Shown: one piece after another, positions 15,821-23,656 of the stretch | Position numbering within the stretch: position 1 is the first letter of the stretch | How the letters are laid out: each line of letters begins with the position of its first letter | NCBI GenBank assembly: GCA_010906965.1 | Contig: JAAFHB010000025.1 | Location: forward strand, 1-35,222 | Reading direction: 5' to 3' | DNA: 35,222 bases | Source: Mariniphaga sp. | GTDB lineage: Bacteria > Bacteroidota > Bacteroidia > Bacteroidales > Prolixibacteraceae | Notes under the pieces: generated by a model | Seen by the model: the letters and a program-made list of their open reading frames with translations, nothing else | The model's database searches: none | What the model was told of the DNA's origin: nothing | Made by a program: the position numbers and the translations under genes

Positions 15821-16607
15821 ATGAAAATATTAATCGCGTTTGCAATCTTTCATGCTCATTGAGTTCCAGACCACCACCTTTTAGATTTGCAATTTGGGGC
15901 ATAACAGTTAAATTAACCCAAAAACCATTGGTTGAATAAGAAATACAGGGGCCTAAAGTCAATACCGAATTCTCCCATTTCGATTCGGCAATCTGATTTT
16001 GATTCATTGCTTCAACGCCGACAGACAGGTTGTTCTTTATTCTATATGACAGTCCATAATTGAGTTCAACCTTTAATTCCCGCTCATTCTCTGTCTTTAT
16101 CCTTGTCCCATCTGGCTTAAATTCTTTCTCAAATTCATATTCTCCGACTAAATTAAAGGCATGCGTAAAATTTCCGATTTGTTTGTCCAGTATTATTTTG
16201 CCTTCGATTTCAGTTTCACCCGGTGCCAATGTGTATTCAAAATAAAGTGCAGAACCTATCCGGTTTGCCACAGGATCTGAAAGTTTTAGTTTCCATTCGT
16301 TAGAAAAGCTGTAATCAACATCATTTTTCAGGCTTTGGATGCCATTTTCTTCTACGATAGATTTACTATATCTATAATTCAGATAAAATGAAGTTTGTAA
16401 TTTTCCGCCCAGACCAACTTCATATTCCATTCTGTGTTTTATGCTTCTATAGAAATTATCTCTTCCGCTGGCTAACGTTGACCAAATTTCAATCTCTTTC
16501 TGTCCCTTATTAAGGACCCCGCTTTGGTACGTGTAATTAAATACCCTGTCCTGCGCATTGACTTTTACAAAACCCATAATTGCAATTAAAAGTAAAATCT
16601 TTTTCAT
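15810..16607 (-). CDS. Outer-membrane beta-barrel protein
   Basis: A 265-residue protein with a signal peptide (MKKILLLIAIMGFVKVNAQ), followed by alternating amphipathic strands rich in Tyr/Trp/Asn (QTSFYLNYRYSK, LYFEYTLAPGETEIEGKI, LNYGLSYRIKNNLSVGVEA) and a C-terminal aromatic strand ending RLIFSYVF, the usual Bam signal. The family function is unknown; transport or scaffolding of the adjacent cytochrome c is inference. It has its own promoter (16633-16663) although it follows the LuxR gene by 73 nt on the same strand. Confidence 0.75.
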   Translation of the reverse strand: MKKILLLIAIMGFVKVNAQDRVFNYTYQSGVLNKGQKEIEIWSTLASGRDNFYRSIKHRMEYEVGLGGKLQTSFYLNYRYSKSIVEENGIQSLKNDVDYSFSNEWKLKLSDPVANRIGSALYFEYTLAPGETEIEGKIILDKQIGNFTHAFNLVGEYEFEKEFKPDGTRIKTENERELKVELNYGLSYRIKNNLSVGVEAMNQNQIAESKWENSVLTLGPCISYSTNGFWVNLTVMPQIANLKGGGLELNEHERLQTRLIFSYVF

Positions 16608-16632
16608 CTTATATTTTTGATTAATAATGAGA

Positions 16633-16663
16633 CAAAATTAGATCTTACTTGTGCAGGATACAA
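16633..16663 (-). promoter_or_regulatory. Promoter of the barrel/cytochrome c pair
   Basis: Minus strand: -33 TTG (16661-16663), 20-nt spacer, -7 TAATTTTG (16633-16640), 25 nt before the barrel ATG. A possible target of the LuxR regulator encoded just upstream (inference). Confidence 0.75.
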
Positions 16664-16680
16664 TCCCATGATATAATGAT

Positions 16681-17271
16681 TTAAATGAGGTCGGAAGTGG
16701 TGATCTCGTCAATATCAATGATTTTCTTTAAAACAGCGTACATCGTCAAGCCCGATGCGGATTTTACGCCTGTCTTCTCAGAAATATTCTTTCGGTGCGA
16801 AATTACCGTATGGATACTAATACATAGCTTATCAGCAACTTCCTTATTCGCCAATCCTTTTGCGACCAATTGCAGAACTTCAATTTCGCGCTTCGAAAGT
16901 TCACTTATGGTTCTGTCACCGATCGTCGTACCAAACGAGTTTAGCAACTCATTTACCTTGCTAACAATCAATGCGTGATTGTCGTGTATATTAATGGCCG
17001 TGTCGGAAATTTCAGGTTTCTCATTATAGCTAAGATGTAAATGCTTTATTTTGTTGGTATTGGTTAATACTCGTTTTAAAAAACTATCATTTTCCATTAA
17101 TATATTTTCGGGCATGATAATCAGAATGTATCCCGATAAATGGGGATAATCAATAAGCTCATTTGTTTGATGCAACAAAATGACTTCATCCGAGTTACTC
17201 CCGGCTAATATTTCCGCCAAACCTTTCAGAATAATGTCGGAATTGCAAATAACTACAATCTTGTTATTCAT
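16681..17271 (-). CDS. LuxR-type regulator with degenerate receiver
   Basis: A 196-residue transcription factor. The C-terminal LuxR/NarL helix-turn-helix spans about 122-180 (SELSKREIEVLQLVAKGL, NKEVADKLCISIHTVISHRK). The N-terminal 110 residues look like a receiver fold (NKIVVICNSDIILKGLAEIL), but the phospho-acceptor strand reads YILIIMPENIL with no Asp at the expected place, so phosphorelay control is unlikely. The start overlaps the hemerythrin gene by 8 nt, so the two proteins are made together. This suggests the hemerythrin protein supplies the sensing step (inference). Confidence 0.82.
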   Translation of the reverse strand: MNNKIVVICNSDIILKGLAEILAGSNSDEVILLHQTNELIDYPHLSGYILIIMPENILMENDSFLKRVLTNTNKIKHLHLSYNEKPEISDTAINIHDNHALIVSKVNELLNSFGTTIGDRTISELSKREIEVLQLVAKGLANKEVADKLCISIHTVISHRKNISEKTGVKSASGLTMYAVLKKIIDIDEITTSDLI

Positions 17272-17995
17272 CTTTCTTAATCATCTTTTCAAGTTGAATG
17301 ACTTTCGGGGTTAAAATTTTGTCTTCAATTCGTGAATGATTGTTCATGTCTTTTTCAAACATAAAAAGATTCGTCAAAAGCGAATTTCCGATATTAAGGT
17401 CGTAGTTTGGAGGTAAGTATTTTATAATGATATTCTTTAGGTCGAACATCTTTTCATCCATATTCCCATGTTCTTCTTCGAATCCTTTAATGGTGAAGTC
17501 AGGAAACTGCCCGAAGAAAATACTTTTCTTCGCAGGGTTCTGAATAGCATCATTTAAAGCAAGTATATAAGGAAATACCAGCGTTTCTTCGAACTGCAAA
17601 TGACTAACAAACTCCTCCTTAAATTTATTGTAAAATTTGCGTATCAATTCATTCTCTTTACAGTCGTTGATGCAATTTAACAGGAATAGATCAATCAGCC
17701 TTTCCTGCTCAGGTATAACGTAATCAAGGTAATACCTGTGCGTTTTTTGGAGGTAATCAATTACAATGGTAACTGAGAAGTCACGCAGTTTTTTTTCTGA
17801 AAAATAGTTTTCGTCATGAAAAACATTGATGATTTCCATAAAAAAGGTCGTGTCAATCCCTTCTTTAATGCATAATTCCTTGATGGTTAAATCTCCAAAT
17901 CCCAGTTTTATACCTAACCTGTTTATTACCGGAAGTAAGGTATGGTCTTTATGGATAACGATTGCCAGTTTACTGTTTTCATTAAATAATTCCAT
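17264..17995 (-). CDS. Hemerythrin-like diiron protein
   Basis: A 243-residue cytosolic helical protein. Candidate diiron ligands in order are His86 (KTHRYYL), His132 and Glu136 (HLQFEETLVFP), His176 (EEHGNMDEKM), and His220 and Glu224 (NHSRIEDKI), the pattern of RIC/YtfE-ScdA hemerythrins that bind O2 or NO or repair Fe-S centres. The N-terminal 60 residues resemble the ScdA leader domain but lack its Cys-Cys pair. The start is the Met of MELFNENSKLAIVI; the frame runs 12 codons further without support. It overlaps the LuxR gene by 8 nt, which makes a sensory role likely (inference). Confidence 0.8.
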   Translation of the reverse strand: MELFNENSKLAIVIHKDHTLLPVINRLGIKLGFGDLTIKELCIKEGIDTTFFMEIINVFHDENYFSEKKLRDFSVTIVIDYLQKTHRYYLDYVIPEQERLIDLFLLNCINDCKENELIRKFYNKFKEEFVSHLQFEETLVFPYILALNDAIQNPAKKSIFFGQFPDFTIKGFEEEHGNMDEKMFDLKNIIIKYLPPNYDLNIGNSLLTNLFMFEKDMNNHSRIEDKILTPKVIQLEKMIKKDE

Positions 17996-18150
17996 GGTGG
18001 ATCTGTGTTTCTGAATAAATAGCTGTACCAATTGTGAAGCCGTTGCCTTGTATCAACTGCAATAATAACTTTATTTACCTTCAAATTACAACAAATGACG
18101 GATGTTTGTTTATACAAGTTCCATTAGCCATTTGTTTACCGGCGAAATTG

Positions 18151-18158
18151 TATTTTTG
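18151..18158 (+). promoter_or_regulatory. -7 promoter box upstream of the aldo/keto reductase gene
   Basis: TATTTTTG, with TTTG 16 nt upstream (18131-18134). It is 111 nt before the chosen ATG. A second, weaker box (TAATTTTA, 18222-18229) lies 40 nt before that ATG. Confidence 0.4.
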
Positions 18159-18268
18159 ATTTTATGCAGACGGGCTTCAAATATAACGGATTAATTCACC
18201 CAATAATTCAAACAAAATCGATAATTTTACGTTGTTCTCTATTGTTTAACCATTCAATTCATACCAAC

Positions 18269-19771
18269 ATGGCAAAGAATCATCTTACAGGACAAACCCG
18301 GAGACAATTTATTCAGACATCGTTTACAGCAGCTGCCGGACTAACCATGGTCCCCGCTTTTCTGCAGGCGGGTAACGTTTCAATCCCTGCTGAACCACTC
18401 CGTCGGCGCTTCGGGAAAATCGATTTTGATGTTACAACACTTGGGCTTGGAGGGCAGGCTTCGATCCAATGGACGCCAGCCGGGATCGATCCTGTTGCGA
18501 TCATCCTGAAAGCCCATCAACTGGGAATCAATTACTACGATACTTCCAATTATTACGGCCCCAGTCAGATGAATTATGGGAAAGCATTCCGCCAGCTTGG
18601 GCTAGCCCCAGGTCAGTCAAACTATGATGCGGAAAAGCGGAAAGCGATCTTTATAACTTCAAAGACAGGACTTCGTTTTGGAAAAGGGGGCGATGACCGG
18701 AAAAGTGTTCACGGAGGTACAAACGGTACTGCAGGTTCGAAGGCCATCGATGATGTCCGTCGCACACTCACACAGGTTTTTGGTGATGGAGCGGGTAATA
18801 TTCCCGAAGCGGCTTACCTCGATATGGTGCTGATTCATACACTTAATAATATGGGTGAGGTGGATGCCCTTTACGAAGGATATGATCATCCGGATCCCAA
18901 CGCCACCACAATAGGAGCGCTCGCAGCATTACGTGATGTACGTGATGGCACCAACCGGACAGGTCTTAACCCTAAAAATGAAAAGCTGATCCGTCACATT
19001 GGTTTCTCTGGTCATAAAGATGCGGCCGTAATGATCGAGATGATTCAGCGCGATACCGAAAACCTCCTCGACGGAATGCTCGTGGCTATCAACGCTAATG
19101 ATAAGCATTTCTTTAACATGCAGTACAATGTGATTCCGGTGGCAGCAGCTAAAAATATCGGGATCATTGCGATGAAGGTTTTTGCAGATGGTGCAATGTA
19201 TACCAAAAAAGCCGAATGGTCGAATACACCGGCGCATGTGGTGCTCCAGGTAAGCAGTCCGGAATTACCGGCTAAGAAACTGATCCACTATTCGCTCACT
19301 ACTCCCGGAATTCATACTGCCATTATTGGAATCGGACAAATAAGTGATGATCCGCAACAATGTCAGTTGACGCAGAATATGATAGATGCCCAGGTGATGC
19401 CAACAGATTTGAGCGCTTCTGATCGGAAAGCGATTGAGGATTTGGCTGCACAGTCAAAGGGTGGTAAAACGAACTACTTCCAGAACCCTTACCAGGAGCT
19501 GATGGCTCCAAGAGAAGCGAAAGTAACGGTTGAAAAGGGTGAAAAAGCCCTTGTTACATGGCATACAGCCTATGCCGGTGATGCGGCGATTGATCATTAT
19601 GAGATCTGGCGCGATGGTGTTAAAGTGGAAAATATCGCTTTCACGCCTCAGACATCAAAAACGCCTCACACGTTTACAGATAAATTTGGCAAAACAACGC
19701 CGAAACAGTATGTTGTTAAGGTTGTTGACAAAATGGATCGGGTTGCCGAAACCATTCCGCTTTTAGCGTAG
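18269..19771 (+). CDS. Tat-exported aldo/keto reductase with C-terminal FN3-like domain
   Basis: A 500-residue protein. The start was chosen so the twin-arginine motif (QTRRQFIQTS, Arg11-Arg12) sits at the N-terminus; the frame is open 35 codons further upstream. The aldo/keto reductase barrel follows, with the catalytic set Asp91, Tyr96 (DTSNYYG), Lys132 (TSKTG) and His190 (LIHTL). The last ~80 residues (VTVEKGEKALVTWHTAYAGD onward) have the repeating-strand look of a fibronectin type III domain. Tat export fits a folded NAD(P)-binding protein acting in the periplasm. The substrate is unknown; sugars or sugar derivatives are common for this group (inference). Confidence 0.82.
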   Translation: MAKNHLTGQTRRQFIQTSFTAAAGLTMVPAFLQAGNVSIPAEPLRRRFGKIDFDVTTLGLGGQASIQWTPAGIDPVAIILKAHQLGINYYDTSNYYGPSQMNYGKAFRQLGLAPGQSNYDAEKRKAIFITSKTGLRFGKGGDDRKSVHGGTNGTAGSKAIDDVRRTLTQVFGDGAGNIPEAAYLDMVLIHTLNNMGEVDALYEGYDHPDPNATTIGALAALRDVRDGTNRTGLNPKNEKLIRHIGFSGHKDAAVMIEMIQRDTENLLDGMLVAINANDKHFFNMQYNVIPVAAAKNIGIIAMKVFADGAMYTKKAEWSNTPAHVVLQVSSPELPAKKLIHYSLTTPGIHTAIIGIGQISDDPQQCQLTQNMIDAQVMPTDLSASDRKAIEDLAAQSKGGKTNYFQNPYQELMAPREAKVTVEKGEKALVTWHTAYAGDAAIDHYEIWRDGVKVENIAFTPQTSKTPHTFTDKFGKTTPKQYVVKVVDKMDRVAETIPLLA

Positions 19772-19794
19772 TATCAGATATTTCTACCCAGACT

Positions 19795-19817
19795 CCCCCT
19801 CGTTTGCAACGAGGGGG
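19795..19817. repeat. Perfect 10-bp hairpin CCCCCTCGTT/AACGAGGGGG
   Basis: Stem of 10 bp with loop TGC, 24 nt after the reductase stop. No T tract follows, so it is a weak terminator at best. A diverged half-copy (GCTCCCCCTTGTTTACAA) lies at about 20670-20687 on the other side of the HicAB pair, so this looks like a dispersed element. Confidence 0.6.
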
Positions 19818-19980
19818 TGATGGTTTTGAGTTTGTAACTCCTTGTCTTGTTTCTGTTTTAATATTTAACATTCCTTAGGTTTCCGAATAGTCATTTGCAA
19901 AACAGATGACTTGGCCTATTTATCATTATAAACAATTGATAACTTACCGCACGTTACATATGAGGGGGATCGAAGGCAGT

Positions 19981-20325
19981 TTACGCATTTAACAGGTCCT
20001 GTTTACTCGTTAAGAGATCTTTAATAATCGCATTGATTGATCGTCCGGTCATTTGTGCTTTTAGTGCCAATTGACTGTGTAATTCTGATGGAATTCGGAT
20101 ATTCAGTGATCCGCTGTATGGTTTTTGAGGTTTTACACCTCGCTCCAGGCAACTTTCGAGGTATAAGTCAATTCCAGCCTCAAAATCAGCTTTCAACTCC
20201 TCAACTGTTTTACCTTCATAGGTAATAACATTTTTATTCATACCAATTACCTTACCGAACAGGCAGTTATCATTTTCGTTGTATTCTACTGTGCCTGAAT
20301 AATCTTTATGTTTTAATGTTCCCAT
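19981..20325 (-). CDS. hicB: HicB-family antitoxin
   Basis: A 114-residue protein with an N-terminal partial RNase H-like HicB fold (YSGTVEYNENDNCLFGKVIG, YEGKTVEELKADFEAGIDLY) and a C-terminal ribbon-helix-helix (SGSLNIRIPSELHSQLALKA). It neutralises the HicA-type toxin and probably represses the operon through the RHH domain. It starts 8 nt after the toxin stop (toxin first, the usual hicAB order). A palindrome in front of the operon is the likely operator. Confidence 0.85.
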   Translation of the reverse strand: MGTLKHKDYSGTVEYNENDNCLFGKVIGMNKNVITYEGKTVEELKADFEAGIDLYLESCLERGVKPQKPYSGSLNIRIPSELHSQLALKAQMTGRSINAIIKDLLTSKQDLLNA

Positions 20326-20333
20326 AATGTGTT

Positions 20334-20591
20334 CTATATAAATTTGTTCGATGTAAGAAATTCCAGGACTTGCTTCATTATATAGCTTTTTATTGTACTG
20401 TCGGGGTGGGGTTTATGAGCGCCGTATGAGAGTTCTTTTTCGTTGTTGACAAACTCAATACGTGAGCCGGATGTTTTTCCTCTTTGACTGACCTCAAAAC
20501 CAAGAACCCCAAACAGACGCGTTAATTCATCAAAAGAAAAATCTTTGGGCTGTCTTTTAAACCTTTCTATCAGTTTTTCTTTTGTTCCCAT
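20334..20591 (-). CDS. hicA: HicA-like toxin
   Basis: An 85-residue basic protein of HicA type (mRNA interferase fold). The ATG at MGTKEKLIERFKR is preferred over a TTG seven codons upstream. Typical features are GFEVSQRGKTSGSR and the later HKPHP block followed by TIKSYIMKQVLEFL. The classical GSH catalytic triplet reads GSR here, so the usual His is missing. Either the subfamily uses the HKPHP histidines or this is a variant with altered activity. Paired with HicB immediately downstream. Confidence 0.8.
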   Translation of the reverse strand: MGTKEKLIERFKRQPKDFSFDELTRLFGVLGFEVSQRGKTSGSRIEFVNNEKELSYGAHKPHPDSTIKSYIMKQVLEFLTSNKFI

Positions 20592-20609
20592 CAGTTTGTA
20601 TTTATAGTG

Positions 20610-20630
20610 CAAATGTAACTAATATTAGTT
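20610..20630 (-). promoter_or_regulatory. HicAB promoter and palindromic operator
   Basis: Minus strand -7 box TACATTTG (20610-20617), 19 nt before the toxin ATG. Immediately upstream is the perfect 14-bp palindrome AACTAATATTAGTT (20617-20630), placed between -7 and any -33 box, which suits autorepression by the RHH antitoxin. Confidence 0.65.
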
Positions 20631-20963
20631 GCAAACAGTAGTTGATTGATAAAAATTTTGATTGAACTCAGGCTCCCCCTTGTTTACAATCCCAAAGCAT
20701 AAGCGATTTTTTATATGCATTTAATTTTAGTAAAATAACAACATCAACACTTATATAACATATTGTGAGCGACAAAACTCAAATATATTATATTCAGAAA
20801 ATCGCTCAAGCAGCAGGACCTTGATTTTTCAAAAATCTGTTTATTCTTTATCTGTGCCATAATTAGCGAATCCCTTTGTACTTTTGACAGCCGGAAATAA
20901 AATGCTTTCAGGCATGTAATAACAGACGATTTTAAAAGACATATTGGAAACCAAAACAGATAT
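20631..20963. other. AT-rich intergenic region
   Basis: No gene supported. It contains the half-copy of the CCCCCTcGTTTgCAA element (about 20670-20687), low-complexity A/T sequence, and the -7 box TACTTTTG (20879-20886) that probably serves the MutS-family gene 78 nt downstream. Confidence 0.55.
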
Positions 20964-22772
20964 ATGATCCATATTCTGAAGCAGTACGAACACCAGATAG
21001 AAGTGGTTGAAACAGAAAGAGAAAAACTTTCGAAGAAAGAGAAATATTTGCCTTTGATGCGATTCATCTTCTTTACATCGTCGTTGGTCCTGATTTATAA
21101 TTACCTGATTTTCACAAATACAACCTTCATCTATCTCTCTGCCGCAGCTCTCCTTGCGTTTGTGCTTTTGACATTGCGCGATAACGTTTTGAAAGGCAAA
21201 ATTGAGCGTTGCGATCGTTTGATACAGATTTGCCGGAATGAAATCAAATCGATGAACGGTGATTATTCCCCTTTTGAAACGGGTGATGAGTACATCGATC
21301 CCGATCACAGCTATTCCTACGATCTGGATATGTTCGGGAAGAATTCGTTATTCAATTGTATTAACAGGAGCGTCACCATCTTTGGAAAGAACAGGTTAGC
21401 CGATTATTTTAAAAATTCCTTCGATTTCAAAGATCATATTTCAATGCGGCAAAAATCGGTGGACGAATTAGCAGCGAGCATCGATTTTCGTCAGCAGTCG
21501 CAGCTCGTTTTCTTTGGACAAAAGAGTGTCGAAAAGGATCAGCAGGAGTTTAGGGAGTGGCTCGTAAGTGAAAACACACTGTTGCAGAACCGCTTTTTCA
21601 ACATTGTCAGATTTACTATGCCGGTAATAACAATTGCGTCGATTATCCTATCGATCATGGGTTTGGCGGTTGTTCAGTTTCCGATCACGATGATAATCCT
21701 CCAATTGCTGATTGTTTCGATGTATGGCCGGAAAACGATGAGTGTACAAGCATTGCTTACCTCCAAAGTAGGTATCATTTCAAAATATGCCCAATTCCTG
21801 TTACTGCTCGAGAAGCACAAATTCAAAAGTCCCTTTTTAGTTGATTTGAAGAGCAGGCTTTCGCACGATGGAATTGAAACGCCGGGTACAATCATCAGGA
21901 AGCTTTCCAAATTGCTGAATTGGATGGATGCCAATCTGAATATCATTGCAGCAGTGGTTTTGAACGGATTGTTTCTTTTTAATCTCCACTTGTTGGCAGC
22001 CGCCGAAAAATGGAAGGCAAGATACGGTAACGATATTCCACGTTGGTTTGCAATTACAGGCGAATTCGACGCACTTTCGTCACTGGCCAATTTTGCCTGC
22101 AACAACCCTGAATATATTTATCCGGAAGAGGCAAAGGAAGACTATTTATTGGATGCTTCGGATCTTGGTCACCCGTTAATTCCAATATCTGAATGTGTTA
22201 CAAATAGTATTACAATAACCGGGTGGAATCAGTTCTGCATCATCACAGGCGCCAATATGTCGGGGAAGAGTACTTTTCTGCGAACGGTAGGGACAAACTA
22301 TATCCTCGCCATGATCGGCGCACCTGTTTTTGCATCAAAGTTTATCTTCTTTCCGATCAGGTTGCACAGCAGCATCCGGACCAGTGATTCACTGTCGCGG
22401 AAGGAGTCGTTCTTTTATGCCGAACTGAAACGGTTGAAGGGAATTATTTCGGAACTCGAAAGCGGGCAGCGCACCTTTATTCTGCTTGATGAAATTCTGA
22501 AGGGTACCAACTCGAAGGATAAGCAGGCCGGATCGATTGCATTGCTGGAGCAATTAATTAAATATGAATCAGTAGGATTGATCGCCACACACGATCTGAT
22601 ATTGGGTGATCTGATTAAGAGTTACCCGAAGAATATCAGTAATCTTTGTTTCGAGATTCAGATTGTTGATGATGAGATGAGCATCGATTACAAATTGCAG
22701 GATGGCGTTTGTCAAAACCTGAATGCCACCTTTCTGATGAAAAAAATGGGAATACTGATTGAAAAAGGTTAA
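20964..22772 (+). CDS. Membrane-anchored MutS-family ATPase
   Basis: A 602-residue protein. The C-terminal third is a MutS/Rad50-like ATPase: Walker A GANMSGKST (429-437), the SLSRKESFFYAELKRL block, Walker B TFILLDEILKG (Asp509, Glu510) and the switch His in GLIATHDL. Unlike MutS, it lacks the mismatch-recognition domain and has hydrophobic helices at about 33-75 (FIFFTSSLVLIYNYLIF, IYLSAAALLAFVLL) and 205-245 (MPVITIASIILSIMGLAVV), so it is probably an inner-membrane protein. The role is unknown; canonical mismatch repair is unlikely. Next is the thioesterase gene 91 nt downstream. Confidence 0.82.
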   Translation: MIHILKQYEHQIEVVETEREKLSKKEKYLPLMRFIFFTSSLVLIYNYLIFTNTTFIYLSAAALLAFVLLTLRDNVLKGKIERCDRLIQICRNEIKSMNGDYSPFETGDEYIDPDHSYSYDLDMFGKNSLFNCINRSVTIFGKNRLADYFKNSFDFKDHISMRQKSVDELAASIDFRQQSQLVFFGQKSVEKDQQEFREWLVSENTLLQNRFFNIVRFTMPVITIASIILSIMGLAVVQFPITMIILQLLIVSMYGRKTMSVQALLTSKVGIISKYAQFLLLLEKHKFKSPFLVDLKSRLSHDGIETPGTIIRKLSKLLNWMDANLNIIAAVVLNGLFLFNLHLLAAAEKWKARYGNDIPRWFAITGEFDALSSLANFACNNPEYIYPEEAKEDYLLDASDLGHPLIPISECVTNSITITGWNQFCIITGANMSGKSTFLRTVGTNYILAMIGAPVFASKFIFFPIRLHSSIRTSDSLSRKESFFYAELKRLKGIISELESGQRTFILLDEILKGTNSKDKQAGSIALLEQLIKYESVGLIATHDLILGDLIKSYPKNISNLCFEIQIVDDEMSIDYKLQDGVCQNLNATFLMKKMGILIEKG

Positions 22773-22863
22773 AGTTAAAAGGATAAAGTAGTTGCTGAAT
22801 TTTGTTCTTTACTATTTCCCTTAATCCTTTAGCCAATAACCTTTAACCTTTAACAATATTTTT

Positions 22864-23604
22864 ATGGAACCGGTTTGGAAGGAAAGTTTTGAAATTAAAT
22901 CGTTTGATGTTGATTTTCAGCAAAGTCTAAAACCATCCGTTCTAATGCAGTTTTTTCAGGAGGTGGCCGCCAGTCATGCCGATTCGCTGGGTGGCGGATA
23001 TGATGCATTGATTCAGCGTGATTTATTCTGGGCATTGTCGAGGCTGAAAGTTGAAATCACACGGATGCCGCATTGGGGAGAGGCGATTTTGATCGAAACC
23101 TGGCCATGTGGGAACGAAGGACTCTTCTTCCGACGCGATTATATTGTCTTCGACAAGGATCAGCAGGTGATCATTCGCGGCGTTTCAGGCTGGTTATTGG
23201 TTGCAGTACAGTCCCTTCGTCCGCAGCGGCCATCGCAGCTTGGGATTGTTTTACCAGCTAATAAAGGGAAACAGTCGCTGGATCATTTTCCCGAAAGGAT
23301 TACAACTCAAACAACAGCGATCGCGTTTCATAAAACAGTTGCCTACAATGAGATTGATCAGAATCTTCATGTTAACAATACCCGATACCTTGATTGGGCA
23401 ACCGACTGTTTTCAACTGAAACATTACCAGGATTATAAGTTGGTAGATTTTACGCTCGAATTCCTTGCCGAAACACATTGGGGCGACGAAATCGAACTTC
23501 GGTTAGGTGATATGGAATTGAAATCCGATATTGAAGCATTTGAGCAATCTTCCGGAACCACACTATTTAAGGCGATTCTAAATTGGCAATCAGCTGATCT
23601 TTAG
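22864..23604 (+). CDS. Acyl-ACP thioesterase
   Basis: A 246-residue cytosolic double-hotdog enzyme of the FatA/FatB family that releases fatty acids from acyl carrier protein (EC 3.1.2.14 by family). The first hotdog starts with a MEPVWKESFEIKSFDVDF strand and an FFQEVAASHADSLG helix. The second has the signature DQNLHVNNTRYLDW (Asp165, Asn167, His169). The length fits bacterial members. The gap from the MutS-family gene contains AAAGGTTAAAG and an inverted AACCTTTAACCTTTAAC run, a possible weak hairpin. Confidence 0.88.
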   Translation: MEPVWKESFEIKSFDVDFQQSLKPSVLMQFFQEVAASHADSLGGGYDALIQRDLFWALSRLKVEITRMPHWGEAILIETWPCGNEGLFFRRDYIVFDKDQQVIIRGVSGWLLVAVQSLRPQRPSQLGIVLPANKGKQSLDHFPERITTQTTAIAFHKTVAYNEIDQNLHVNNTRYLDWATDCFQLKHYQDYKLVDFTLEFLAETHWGDEIELRLGDMELKSDIEAFEQSSGTTLFKAILNWQSADL

Positions 23605-23617
23605 CTTTGATTATTAC

Positions 23618-23625
23618 TAATTTTG
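23618..23625 (+). promoter_or_regulatory. -7 promoter box of the DUF362 gene
   Basis: TAATTTTG, 31 nt before the ATG. The expected -33 TTG is not evident. Confidence 0.45.
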
Positions 23626-23656
23626 GGAGATCATTCTGAAATAAATTCATCCTACC

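Noticed and set aside
18164-18268. Upstream ATG for the aldo/keto reductase
   Set aside because: It would put 35 extra residues before the twin-arginine motif, which belongs near the N-terminus.
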